Shown here: piece by piece, positions 1-11,841 of the stretch
Layout: every line of letters starts with the position of its first letter
Position numbering within the stretch: the first letter of the stretch is position 1
NCBI GenBank assembly: GCA_021234155.1
Contig: JAJEKV010000063.1
Location: forward strand, 2,944,948 to 3,008,947
DNA: 64,000 bases
Direction: 5' to 3'
From: Isoetes taiwanensis
Taxonomy: Eukaryota > Streptophyta > Lycopodiopsida > Isoetales > Isoetaceae
Notes under the pieces: model-generated
Databases searched by the model: none
What the model was told of the DNA's origin: nothing
What the model saw: only the letters and a program-made list of their open reading frames with translations
Position numbers and translations under genes: made by a program

Positions 1-1010
1 ACTAGTTGAATAAATGCAAGTTTAAAGGTCATCCTACTAATGAGCACAATCTTTCTTCCTCTGCTTTCTTTATAGTCCAGCCTGCCCCAAACATCTCGCC
101 TATCATGAGAAATATGTTTATTGCTTGGAATAAGATCTCAGGTTGTTTTGAGCCTGAGGTTGCTGTTTCAAATGCATACTTCTATCTTACGGAACTACGC
201 TCTTTCTCAATCGAGGATGCCTTTGTTTAGAAGCATTCTAGGATCCATAAAGAAATGGAAAAGTGTGGGGATTACTACCATTGGTGATTTAAGGGTGGAG
301 CAGCCGTTGGATTGTGTTTGTGCTCAAGAGAGAAAGATAAGAGGTACTCTATCACGATAAAATTGCTAATTATATTAAAGCTACATTGTTGAATTTTAGC
401 ATTACTCCCACCTCATGTGTTATTGATTGGATCTGTAGAGGCAAAGCAAATTACAAAGTCTCTTCTATCTATAATATGCTTGCAAACAATGACATACCTT
501 CAAAAGCTAAGCTTTACTGGAGAATTAATGATGAAGAGAATATAAAACTTTGTAAAAATATTTGGCTGTCCTATTGTACCCCAAAGGTATCATACTTTAT
601 TTGGCTCATGGCCAATAAAAGCCTCCCAAACATGGAAAATGTTGCAAAGCTTTTCAAGCCTAGTAGACGCAATTGTGGTCTTGAGCCTTTATCCTCAAAT
701 TATTCTATGTGATAATTCAGCTGAGTCAATGGTTCATATTTTCCATTGCAGAAAATTATGTGATGTGTGGAACAGTGTGAGGAGGATTTCCAAGTTAAAA
801 AAGCTAATTCTTTTCTTGAGGAATGATGCTTACTATAATACTATTGTCTTTATCATTTTATGGAACATTTGGAAACCACGGGGAGCGAGATGTACGTATG
901 GGAAGCATACATCCCATGCGAGTGGATTAAAATTAATACATTATGGTTGCAAAATCACTCTTGCTCCGCGATTGAGAATGAGGATAAGCTCCTTGATGGC
1001 AGTCTGAATA
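1..1010 (+). mobile_element. LINE 3' fragment with reverse-transcriptase zinc-binding domain
   Basis: Translation in shifting plus-strand frames gives the typical tail of a plant L1-type ORF2. First comes a block around 240-330 (KPLFRSILGSIKKWKSVG in spirit, then an IGDL motif). Then the zf-RVT domain around 440-760, with WICRGKANYKVSSIYN, PKVSYFIWLMANKSLP and SAESMVHIFHCRKLCDVWN. Last is an ILWNIWK motif near 870. The frame changes at least twice and the finger's cysteines are partly lost, so this is a dead or error-laden copy. The catalytic part of the element lies outside the window on the left. Its mirror copy at about 21,780-22,773 continues into a recognisable reverse transcriptase. Confidence 0.8.
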
Positions 1011-2789
1011 ATATTGGAAATTTCTGTAAGCCATTATAAATTTGACTAAATTCCATTATTCCATCTTGACAACAATTTTGTTCACGACTACGCTAGAATA
1101 TGGAGTTCTACGCGGGGATCTGGACACTAGTTTTGACTATCTTGGGGCATCGGATATTTGGAATGATAAATACTCAAGTCAAAGCTTTTGAGATGTTTGG
1201 AATCTAAGATGCACAGCGGAGATATTCCCAAAGCGAAGATTTTTCTAGTCGAAATTCAGTGGGCATATAGATTTTGCAGAAGGCACATATCAAATGTACA
1301 CATTATGGTTTATAGAGACCAAACATCACGGATAGCGGTTTCTATTCTACGAGGAATACTACTAATGCATATAGGGAAAGGAAGATGCTTATGACAATTT
1401 ATTGCTCTGTGGCTACTTCTTGTGTCACGATCCTGCAAGGATGCCTTGACTGGGAAAGCATACCAATTTAGCCTTCCTTCGATCACTTTCCATTTCTCAA
1501 TCCTTAAAAATCCATTATACATTTTCCCTTTAACATGTCTTTTTAGTGGCTGGGTTAATGCTTTGTCAAGATGCAGGGCCGGATGTTTCATTTTCGGACA
1601 CCAAGATTTGCAATCCTAAGTCATAATGGAACCATGAATACGACATTTGAAATTTGTTCTTGTTTACATATCTACTACAATAACTATTGACAATTTTGAC
1701 AACATTTATGCTTTAATATTGTTAAATATGCATTTCTCTATGCATAACATTTTGATATGCTTATTACTATTGCGTGTACAGTCTATCTAATAGATTAAAT
1801 ACTTGAATAGTATGTACTTTTCAATCTATAATTAATGAAAAAATATCTCATTCCACATCACAAAAAAATAAAAAAAATTGGTGAAGGCAGTGAGAAATTA
1901 GATCCCAGCTACTAGATATCTCATCTCTTTACCTTGACACGCTGTACATTACTATTTTTGCAATGCTTCTTTTACATTTCTATTTTAGTTTGTTCTATTT
2001 CCACTTTTTTTTTTTTTTTTCCCTCAAGTTCTTCATAAAATTTGCGTCCTTGAAGGAGTTGTATGATTGGACCATCAGTCACACTGTTCAAAGTCTTAGT
2101 GGAGCTTTGTCCTTTTATCTGAGGGTTGAAGTATGGGGCGGTGTCCCTGCAGCTACTTGAGATGACTTGGAGCAGGTGCAGCCTTCTTGAGTACGAGCAC
2201 TAGGGGTGAAGTCCAGTCCCATATCAAATTCTACTGCGGAAAGCAGGTTGCCTCTTGAGGCTGACCCATGTCGCCACATTGTCTATTTTGAAGGTGGTCA
2301 ACATAGGCCCGTGCTTCGTCTCCCAAAACTAACCATATCGCCCAGCAGTAGGGGCCACAGCGCCTCAGGCCTGCTGGAAGAGAGCTCAATGGATGGCTTC
2401 GATGGAATATGCGGGAACACGGTGCATGTGTGCAACGGTCGCCATAGCAGGGGGCAATATCTGGCAGCTTGCTTCGCCAGTAAACTTTTGGGATACCGGC
2501 CAAACGGTCAAAGGCCGGCCACTACGGCCGCCATAATCCCACATTGGGCAGGCCTGAAATGCGCTACCCTCGCGGCACCCACTTACCCATGGCCTTGAAC
2601 TTCATTGCCTCCATTACGCCACGAATTTTATCATCACCCGAATTGAGGCGGTGATGGATTGGTAGAGCCCGCGTCGGGCGAGCGCTCTGTCAATGCGCCA
2701 AATGGGAGTCGTGAGGATGAATCTCATACCTTCAAGTTGCAAACATATGAAATCCGGACGCTATACTGAGTTGGTGGGGCGGCAGCGGT
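1011..2789. other. Non-coding part of left arm, GC-rich toward 3' end
   Basis: No gene recognised. The first kilobase is AT-rich. From about 2,100 to 2,780 it becomes GC-rich, with several overlapping short reading frames in both directions, none of which matches a family I know. The right-arm counterpart at about 20,000-20,720 aligns well (for example CCACATTGTCTA and GAGAGCTCAATGGATGGCT) but breaks those frames. That argues against coding function. Confidence 0.6.
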
Positions 2790-3119
2790 ATATGTGACAT
2801 TGAGCGGCGTAGATGCGGATCTAGGATCATACAACCGGAGGTCATGGACATCGCGAGATCCAGCTATGTCCACCGAAGACGCGCGCGAACGTAGCCACAT
2901 ACACATTTATTTCGCGGTAGTGTATACTTATACGGTTTGGCGGCCATTCTTAATGCGCCGCGGTTTTTCCCTGAAAACCCGCCCGGTGAGGTTTTGCTGG
3001 GGCCGGTAATAAGTTTCTTTGCGCTCCCTTCCCAGGTCCCATAGGCCGATTGGGTCTCGATTGGACCCGATAAAAAACTATTCTATTCTATTCTATTCTA
3101 TTCTATTCTATTCTATTCT
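2790..3119 (+). mobile_element. Short interspersed element with TTCTA-repeat tail, copy 1
   Basis: About 330 bp. It shares, in order, a head near TATGTGACATTGAGC, a GTCATGGACATCGCGAGATC block, CACATACACATTTATTTCG, a 3' core GGTCCCATAGGCCGATTGG, then TAAAAAA and a run of CTATT units (3,075-3,118). The same order is found at 7,590-7,890, 15,010-15,300 and 19,667-19,990. A fixed 3' core followed by a simple 5-bp repeat tail is SINE-like or LINE-tail-like. I saw no clear A and B box, so its origin is open. Confidence 0.7.
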
Positions 3120-3296
3120 CAATTTTTTCTTTTTGTTGTTTTGTTTCCCTTACCCACAAGGAAGCATCATACAAGTCTATAAACATCTCCGGTGAAATCC
3201 TAAGCAACAGCACCAATTTTGAGGTCCTGCATTTTACTTCGAGGTTCATGCCACGAAGTTCCACTTACATATGAGAGGGATAGAGAAATAGAGAGA

Positions 3297-3352
3297 TAGA
3301 ATAAAATAGGTTTTTTTCGTCCACGAAGACCAACCGGCCTATGGGACCAAAA
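3297..3352 (-). mobile_element. TTCTA-tailed short element, 3'-end fragment
   Basis: Only the 3' end is recognisable: on the minus strand the core GGCCGGTTGGTCTTCGTGG leads into AAAAAACC and a TATTTTATTCTAT tail. It points toward copy 1, from which it is separated by about 180 bp, so the two tails face each other. The same tail-to-tail pair is present in the right arm at 19,440-19,515 and 19,667-19,990. Confidence 0.6.
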
Positions 3353-4246
3353 AAAACACCATTATAAGAATAAACCTTGTTCATTTAGAGAGTCACTTCT
3401 CCTAATTCCCTAGGTTTGCCAAAATCTTAACTTTAGTGCAGTGGCTATCCCTAAAGGTCTTTTAATTTTGATATCTTGTAATTAAATGGTTTACAAACTA
3501 AATGCAATGGATATTGGATTGACTATATCTCAAACAGAATTTACTACGCCTAAAGTTGGATTACTAAAGAAAAATTATGAGAGAGGCCCACATTTCCAAT
3601 TGGAAGTAATATGAATAATTCCTTCTTTACTAGAACAAGAGAGCCACCCATGATGAGGTGACAACATACGAGTTCACGTAAGTTTTCCTTCGATTATAAG
3701 GGAAACAATGCATTACTACATGCATTATAAAGATGTGTTGAATATGGGACACTATAAGTAAAATTAACACTACAAAACTGAATTCTGATTGTGCGTTGCG
3801 GACTTTACTACAATTTGAAGGTGGTTGTTTGATTGTTAGCTAGAATAGAGGTCACAAAGAAAGGAGAGCCAAATTAATCAAGAAATGATATCACATCTTA
3901 GATATCCATAAGATTAACCATATAAGTGACTTTTGCAATGCATAAAATATTTTGGGGTCATTGGCTTGTAAATGCCAAAAAGATACTATAGGTTTCTAAT
4001 GCTCCTAAGACAATGTGCATTCAAATTATTGAGGACTTAGATACAATTATTTTTTATTATTAGTTTACATTTTGCATGTAATTTTGCAAAGGGTTGCAAA
4101 GGGATATGTGATATTAGGTGTTGCTTTATTAAGAAAAAGTATTTAAATAGATGAGCTTTGACACTTTTTAGATCAAAGTAAACCAAATACCCATATAGAT
4201 AGAAGTCTCTTTCAATAGCAAAGTACAATATATTCATCGATATTCC
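3353..4246. other. Non-coding left-arm sequence
   Basis: AT-rich, with no reading frame or RNA gene that I recognise. Matching sequence in the right arm is at about 18,560-19,430. Confidence 0.6.
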
Positions 4247-4502
4247 ACCATATGGTGCACAATTGTCCCTCTGGGCATTTTTAAGCAAAATGCCAATCTA
4301 ATATTTCCTTTTATGTTAAGTAAGATTTGAAGGCGACCTACAATAACCATCTTGTGTAATTTTGAAGGATTCCCACTTAGGTATGATGCACAATTGTCCC
4401 TCTGGAGCATTTCAAGCAAAATGCCAATCAAATATTTCAACACATGTGAGTAAGATTTCCAGCACGACCTACATAACCATCTTGTGTAATTTTTGAAGGG
4501 AT
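4247..4502. repeat. 131-bp tandem duplication
   Basis: Two diverged direct copies: GTGCACAATTGTCCCTCTGG at 4,255 recurs as ATGCACAATTGTCCCTCTGG at 4,386, a period of 131 bp. Both are followed by CAAAATGCCAAT and, further on, AACCATCTTGTGTAATTTT. The right arm has the same pair at about 18,320-18,560, so the duplication predates or accompanies whatever created the inverted repeat. Confidence 0.85.
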
Positions 4503-4615
4503 AAGTCATTCATATTTCTTTATTTTACATTAGGTTCTACCATAGTTCATAATAGAGAACTGTACTATATAACCAAATAATTTCTTTTCGATATACATTA
4601 TGTAACAAAATAATA

Positions 4616-5110
4616 GGGGGGTTCGAGGAGGTTGATATGGATGTAAAAATAACAATTCACAGAAACCATAGACCATATATCATTAAAAACAATCAAATAA
4701 AGTTGTTATAAAAGAAAAACATAAGATTCAAAATAAAAAATAACCGCGGCTAGCTCAAACTGGGTATATTGGTTAAAGAGTAGTCTTAGTTAAGACATTG
4801 AATTATTTTGGTAGAGGTTGACTCAGGTATTTTATATTCCTAAAAGCAGGCAAAAAGTCATTATGGGGTTCAAATATTCTCTCCAAAGGCAACAGAAGTA
4901 ATCGTGTTTCATATTTCAAATCATGGAGGTGCCTCAATCATAAGCAAAGCGAAGTGCAGGGGCCCCAGCTTATACGATCTAGGTCATGGGATCAATGAGA
5001 TCAGCGGCTGTGGTAGTCCGGGGGTGCACCCTCGTTTTAGAATAACCGGGGGGTTTCAAAGGGGATTTGATATGGATGTAAAAATAACAATTCCTGAAAC
5101 CATAGACCAT
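4616..5110 (+). mobile_element. tRNA-derived SINE-like element flanked by a direct repeat
   Basis: An A-box-like TAGCTCAAACTGGG lies at 4,751 and a degraded B box (TAGAGGTTGACTC) at 4,812. The right-arm copy preserves better versions: TAGCTCACCTGG, and GAGGTTCGAAGCTCC at 18,011-18,025 on minus. The spacing suits a tRNA-derived polymerase III promoter. The body continues to about 5,045. Direct repeats of about 65 bp flank it: ATATGGATGTAAAAATAAC at about 4,636 and again at about 5,070, each followed by a sequence like ACCATAGACCAT. These are too long for a target-site duplication, so the element may sit in, or be part of, a tandem unit. Confidence 0.55.
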
Positions 5111-7589
5111 TCATTCCCTCGATCTGAATACATGGATACTTGATCATTTGTGCTTGTGGGGTGGTATGATTGTACAAGTTTGGTATCTTGTATAGTGAGA
5201 TTTGAAAAATATTTATAGGGGTTTCTGGTAATGTACTAAATAGTGTTGATTTTGTACATTTTCTTTATTAAAATGGAATGGCTTTGATTTCCGAGGCGGA
5301 GCGCCGCATGTGCAAAAGCGGCGCATGCGGCGTTCCGGGCTGCCGTGTCGCCAATTTAAACTACTCTGGTCTCTTGGTGTGCTTGCCTTTTGGGCCCACC
5401 CCGCCATGCTGGCTTCGAATGCGCCATCGCAGCGCCGGTCTTTGCTTCATCGATGTAAGGTTAGCCCGATTACCTTCGCGCATTATCAGTTTGATTTTGA
5501 TCTCCATCATTTTCCTTCATCGGATGATCATTTACCTTCCATCATTTGACCCTGCTTCAAAATGGGCGAGCCCGAGAACAGGAAATCGTGAATCCCTGGA
5601 ATTTTTCACTTCCTATCTTCAAAGAGCGAACATTAGAGTGGTTGGGGTCTCAAAATGGCCCATATCTTGGATGCCAGAATTCCCGTCATGTTTCTCAGCG
5701 ACCAATGATGTTTAGCATTTTCCAAAGTGGGTATTAGTTGGCAAGTAGAAGGAGCGACTTGCATCCACATAGCCGAAATTTCATGGGACATGTTTGTGCA
5801 TTCATTGCAACCCACATTAATGGCCCGCATTTTTTGAAATCGTATCAGCGGACCAAATAATGGCTACTTTTCTGCGCCCTCTGCATTGCATGCCCACATG
5901 CACCAACCACCTTAATAAAATTTTGGCACCAAGATTTCCATTGTTCACATTGGCCTTCTACGTGCATCCTCTCATGCCGGTCTTCGTGTTTTGGAATCCG
6001 AGTCTCCATTAGATAATACGTGTTTTGCGGACATAGAGTTAAGCAACTGCTTGTGAGGCGATGTCTTGAGGACAAACAAGCGTCACGTTACATGCCATGT
6101 TTTACTACCCAGAATTTTCATTGAAGTTTTCCTACTTTTCAGCTCTTCCCATTCATGCATTATTGCTCCACACCCATTTCATTCTTACAATTCAGCATTA
6201 GTATCTCTAATTGCATCCCATCATTGCTCTAGTACTCCTACATTGCTTCTGCAGTTCATCACTTACAAAACAATAAAGGCATGGCCCGGTGGAAGGATAT
6301 CTATCCATAGGCTGCGTGGGTGAGAATGCTATCCTTAGCGAAGGGTGACTATGGAGTTACATGGCGGGCGCATTGTTCATACGCAATGAATAGGTAGAAC
6401 TATGGGGTTCAAAGTAAATGCTATGGATAGTATATTGCAAAAAGGGAAGGGGAGGAGGATTTGAAGAGGGAGGGATATTTGCAATTTTGTACCCTCAATG
6501 TACATGGATCCACCATGCGAAAATGCATATGCGCTGTAAATGTGTAGTGAGATTTGGCGTCGTATTGATCCTGTACTGCCCTCTTCGAGTTTATATTCCC
6601 TCGGCTGAATTAAAATATTTTTCTTTGGGTATATTGCTCCGGTCTGAGGATTTGAGACTAGGGAAAAGCATTACTAGCATCGTTGTTGTCCAACATATGG
6701 ACATAAGAGACATGCTTTTCCAAGATATACATTCAGGGCAATGGGCATCTAGTTTCACGTTGTAAAGTTGTAGAACCCGAGCTTGAAAGTAGATCCCATG
6801 ACCACTAAGCGAGGTGTGCAAAATATGAGAATGGTGTCCTTGCAATGGAAGAAATGTTTGATAAGGCGATGCATCGGGTTGTTGAAAAAATAGGTTACAA
6901 AATATTTGCTCCATTAGAGGTGTTTACTAATGCCCGCGACACAAAGCTCCAAAGACATGTGTATAAAATGTAAACTTTCATGAGAACTGGATCGAGTTAA
7001 TAAAAGTGTCACATATGGAAACATTGTTAGGTTTGATAAAATAACATAAAATCTTATTTAATAAAGCTTTGGTTGTTGGTAAAAGTGTTGGCTTATTGAT
7101 TAAGTGTTTGTATTTTGCTTTGGGACCCTCTTTGAAAAGTTTAGTTCATAAAACATAATATAACTTGGAATGAAAATTACCATATTTGTATACAAATGGG
7201 AGACTATTGATGGGGACTTGGTGTTATTATCTATTGACAACAAAACAGAAAGTGGATCACACCATGCAATTTAATTATATTCCAACCTTTTAGCTTATTC
7301 AAAATTAAGCTTGGGTAGTGATCTTTTTGGAAAAAGATGACTTCCTATAGTAAATTACTTTGATTATCTTTTAATAAAAGAAATATATATGTGTCTTATT
7401 TGAAGTTAAGATGTGGATATGTGACGTACTCATTTATTGATAAAGTGTTTGCTTTTTGAAAAGGGCTAGCAACATGTACTACTAGAGTTGGTAAAATTAT
7501 TTTAGTGCAAATGGGATGCTTGATGTGATCATGTAAAAAGCGATATGCTCTTTGAAAAGGACTAACTTTATACTTGGGGTGGTAAAAGC
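5111..7589. other. Non-coding left-arm sequence
   Basis: No gene recognised. Bases 5,150-5,275 resemble the inside of the MITE at 44,568-44,872 (GTACAAG, then TATCTTGTATA, AAAATA and GTGTT in the same order). The 5,530-6,060 part aligns closely with 16,800-17,290 of the right arm. Short frames exist on both strands, but indels between the arms break them. Confidence 0.55.
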
Positions 7590-7890
7590 ATTAAATAGAA
7601 TAAGTGAAATAGAATAAGTTCTTTTATCGTCCAGAGACCAATCGGCCTATGGGACCCGGAAGGGGCTGACAAACTTATTCTTGTCTAGGGTTAAAAACCC
7701 TTTAGAAGAGTTCCGAGAGGAAAGAGCGTAAGCGATGTAAAATCTTTGTCAAACTTTACAAAGTACATCATCGAAATAAATGTGTATGTACATGTCAGTC
7801 GTGCCGGACGCTGATCTACCATGTCCATGACCTCCTGAGAGGGCATGATCCCACAGCATCCGTCACCCGGATGCCGTGCTCAATATCACA
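7590..7890 (-). mobile_element. TTCTA-tailed short element, copy 2
   Basis: On the minus strand this carries the family order: ATGTGATATTGAGC, GGTCATGGACATGG, ACATACACATTTATTTCG, then GGTCCCATAGGCCGATTGG (7,637-7,660), a GACGATAAAAGAACT stretch and a short degenerate TATTCTAT tail. The tail is shorter and less regular than in copy 1. The mirror copy in the right arm is at 15,010-15,300. Confidence 0.7.
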
Positions 7891-10800
7891 TGTATTAAAT
7901 GAGAAGGGGTACTTGTGTTTTAATTTCAATTTGACAAGCAAAATAAGAAGTGGATCTACGATCTTGGTGGGTATGTTCCATTTTTATTTGCATATGTACT
8001 AAACTGGTGTGATCCTTCTTGAAAAATAATATGCTCTTTGAAAGGGATAATGGCTTATGTGCCAAAAAGGTGGTAAAGCATTTTAGATACAAATAGGAAT
8101 GAGTACTTGTGTTTAATTTTTAATTTGACAACAAATAAGAAAGTGGATCACATAATGCCAATTTAGTGTGTCCCCTTTTTGCATATGTATTATTAAGCGG
8201 TGGCGATCCATCTTGAAAAAAAATAAGCTTTCAAGTAAAAGAGGAAAAGAAAGAAATATCTTATTTAAAAGTGTAAAGTGTTAGTATATAAAGTGTTGGT
8301 TTATTAAAATACTATTTGTTTATGCTGAGTTATTAAGTTCAATGTTGTGTTTCTATTTGCACTGCATAAAGGGAATCCACACCCGGCCGAATTTCTTATA
8401 TGCAATTATACAACATGAAGATTTAGCATCATATGATGATCCTCTTTAAACAAGGATGGCTTTGACCTTCAATGTTCATAAATTTTATGAATGTTTGCAT
8501 ATAAAGAATGTCACATATCATATTTTCTTAAAATATTCATCGAATGGATAACTAGTCAAAAGTTCTTCTACTACTTAAAGAGTTTCAAAACTCATTTGCT
8601 ATAATTTAAATGGCAGTAGATTTTAAGGAATCTATTGTTAAAAGTAGTCAAAAGACTTACTTGTATTAAGCGGTATCTAAACACAAACACCATAACCTTT
8701 GTACTTCAAAGATGTATAAACCCTTCACATTGCAAAGTATAATGTCATTTATTAGCATCTTCACCGGACATTTCCCCTTCCTTATAGGAGTATCTCATCT
8801 CAAGGAAATGTATTGTTAGATTCGAATACCTTCCACTTCATCCTCTCTCAAAATCTCTGCAATATCTAGGAGGCGAGTTACCGTCACCCACAAAATCAGA
8901 CTAAACTTGAAGCGTCCACGAGAAATAGCGGTTTCTTGCCTCAACGGATCAATGGATAAAGCGCCATCGCCCGGATGTCGACGCACTTTGAGCACGCAGA
9001 CCATTCGAGGTCTAAGTTCTTATTTTAGACCTCTTTTTTCGCGATTGAAGACTGGAGCATATTAAGTAGGTCAGTTGGATCCTTATCCACACATCATTTG
9101 GAGCTTCCACATCTTTGGAAGTGGATGCTTACGGCCAGCGAAATGAAGGTGTACAATTTGTATACTTGACACAATTAAACGTGTAGGCGAGAGCGTCGGA
9201 AATACTAACCTCATTTTGAAATTTACAGCGTGCATGGAAATCGAAAAGTCCATTCTCCTACAATCCATGCTTTTGCCATTAAGCAAATTCAAATTTCGAA
9301 TTGTAGGGGTGGGAAGCCTGTATTGGGATGATAAAGATCCCGGTTAATGCTTTGAGTTCACATGGGCCTGACTGGCCGGCTTCACCCCACCCGCTGGGCA
9401 GAGTGAGGCAAAAATTCCAGCCCGTTTTGGAAAATCCCAGCCGCAGATCCAGCTGCGTAGCTGATGCGGCGCTGAATTTTTAATGGAGTGCTGGCTTTCC
9501 GCAGGCTCAGTGAGGCCTAAGCTTCTCCATGTGAACCACCCATAAGGTCGCGACAGCGGCCCTCGAAATGAAGTCACGATACAAGCTTCCAACCTACACA
9601 TTCAAATTTTGAAATGTAGGCCCGGAAGCTTGTATGTATAACCTCCCTAAATGAAAATAAGCATAAAGTCGGTGAAACCATAGCTTGGTATCGACAAACC
9701 AAGAGACAGATCATGAGTTGCGGTATGCTATAATGCAGCTTTTTTAGAAAACCCCATGTTGCACATCATTTTGTCGACAACCAACAGAATTAAATACATA
9801 TGAAGCCATGAATCATGATCTATTCGGAGAATATTCCAAAGTAAATCTGTAATGATAGAGATTTGGTATCCTGGTGCTGTATAGGAAAAAGGAAGCGAGA
9901 ATATAGTGGAATGGCTGATATAGAGCCATTTGAGACCCCAAATCCCCCTAATGGCCGCTTTGGCAAAACTTCAATATGTTTTCCAGTTTAGGTTGGGGCG
10001 GAAGGGGTGGTTTTCAGCTTTTTCTCTTCTATTGTAGTTTAGCATTTGAAGAGTGCTCTAAACTAATTTAGATCCTGCGGTGTTAAGAGTCCAGTTAACT
10101 TAGGTTGGAGATTCAAGGAAGTGTTGAAATGGTAAAATGGTTTTCTGGATGCCTCCTACATGTTTTAAAACTTATTCTCTTATCTATAAACAAGCTTCCA
10201 GTTTCTTTGAGTGAAAGTATTTGAAGCGTCACGGGTTAGATATAAAGCCCGAAATAGAGGTAAATGGTGAAGCTCGACTAGCATGGCTTGGGTTGCTAAG
10301 CTTTGGTTTGTGCAAAACATGCTCTCTGGTAGAGATTACATCACGACAAACTTAATCTAATGGGAAATTGTTGATAAACCTGGCATCCTTTTTGAGTTCA
10401 GTAGCTAGCTATCTCTTTGGTTACCGTTTGGATACACATGTACATTTATTTTACACTCGAGGCTTTTGGAGTTTCTTGAAGTTGGCTTATTGGTCTTTAC
10501 ATGTAGTAGTGTCATTACTTGATCTTACGACAGGTATGAAATTGGTCGCGGAATAAAGGCAAAACACCGGTTTGTTGCTCAGACAAACTAAATTAGAAAC
10601 AAATTAAGCATTAAGGTAACCATTTAACTCTAAAGAGGGTTTTATTTACCATATCCCATCTGACCTCTGAGACAATGTCTAATTATGTAAAGATCCTTAG
10701 CTATTCTTAGATTATGCATTGCTATCTCCGCGAAGATTAGAGAAACATGATGGTTTTTCTTACGTGCTTGGAAACATGCAAGCTATAGATACATTGTTTC

Positions 10801-11712
10801 TATCTTTGTTTGTAGAGTCTGGGACTTCAGAACCCTCTTGATCTTGGGCAAACTATCGTGTCTGTTTGTAGGGCTTGATTTCTCGGGAGGCGACCATTAC
10901 TTGGGTTGTACATCCATTTAGGAGGCTCCATCTCATTTGACATCATTATTTTAAAAGCAACATTCTGGTGATCACTTAAGGTCCATTCTGCGGACATTTC
11001 AAAGGTTTTAGCATCTAAATGCGTCAGCATTTGTGTAGATATCTAGTTACCTTTTGTACTAGGGACTAGAAAATCGTTTTATGCATTACTTGGAAAGTAT
11101 TCAATAGGAAGAAACTTATGCTCGACCTGTGCTATAGTTGGTGTTTATAATGCGAGTCCTTAGCGAATTTTCTGGGGTTTGAAGATATTCAAGGAATGGT
11201 GGAATTCACAGCGTTTGTGTATTGCTATCAGGGATGCAGTCACACAATAATGAAGATTATTCTTATTCCGAAGCAATTATAGTATATCGTACCTTGCTTC
11301 TTCAAAATCGAGAGTCTTTCGACATGCTCAACATTTGCATTTCCATTTTGGATGCCCTCGGTTCTCTTGGTCTGCTATACCTTCATCTTGCTTGCTCTCT
11401 TTTTTGGTGGTTGCTTACTATGCAATTTATTGGCTATTTAGAGATGGAATATTGGAGCATATGTCAAAGTATCTCATTTGCAGTAAGCTCATGAAATATT
11501 TAGAAGTCATAGCGGTCTTGGTATAAAGGAAATAAGAAGCGTTGAAACACTCAAATTGTATGTCATAGCAACAAAGTACGGATCTACTTTGATTAAAGGT
11601 AAACAAGACAATGAAATCAATGTCTGAATCACGGTAGTTAAGCTCTCTATATTGGTGTTTCTACATTTGTCTTTTGCAATGTCATTGGCATTGCCATAGT
11701 AGATGATGATGA
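7891..11712. other. Inner left arm, no gene recognised
   Basis: AT-rich sequence with scattered short frames. A GC-richer patch at 9,340-9,600 holds an 85-aa minus-strand frame without recognisable motifs. A plus-strand stretch at 11,410-11,520 reads YWLFRDGILEHMSKYL, and the right arm reads YWTFRDGILKASSC in the corresponding orientation. This is shared DNA ancestry rather than proof of a protein. Confidence 0.5.
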
Positions 11713-11769
11713 CGCGGTATAGCTACGTTTTGGCTGAGGCGTGACGCGGGGGTGAGAGGAACGGCTGAT
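11713..11769. other. Spacer (turn) between inverted-repeat arms
   Basis: Unpaired centre of the palindrome. Pairing is clear up to CATTGGCATTG (11,683) on the left and CAATGCCAATG (11,788) on the right, and fades over the next 20-30 bases. The core is GC-rich and holds two GACGCGG direct repeats about 30 bases apart. It does not resemble an adapter sequence I recognise. A spacer this short between 11-kb arms is unusual for a stable chromosomal sequence. Confidence 0.75.
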
Positions 11770-11841
11770 AAATAATCATTACTGTAACAATGCCAATGTT
11801 GCAGATGCAAATGTGAAACGCCAATACTCAGAGAGTTTTAA

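Larger units (their letters stand above)
1..11712 (+). repeat. Left arm of giant inverted repeat
   Basis: This whole segment aligns, reverse-complemented, with 11,770-22,773. Anchors I matched by eye (left to right arm) are 1/22,773; 589/22,191; 1,801/20,980; 4,386/18,432; 7,637/15,252; 8,726/14,264; 10,367/12,896; 11,437/12,023; 11,683/11,798. Order is fully colinear. Some stretches are near-identical: the 50 bases from 1,801 differ by one A in a homopolymer. Others are riddled with small indels. The arm begins at base 1 of the window, so its outer end is not visible. It contains a LINE 3' remnant, TTCTA-tailed short elements, a 131-bp tandem duplication and a tRNA-derived SINE, all mirrored in the other arm. 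It may be a true inverted duplication or one strand of a fold-back read. Confidence 0.93.

Noticed and set aside
11713..11769. Sequencing hairpin adapter left in the spacer
   Set aside because: The spacer does not resemble an adapter I know. A fold-back artefact without adapter remains possible and is reported separately.
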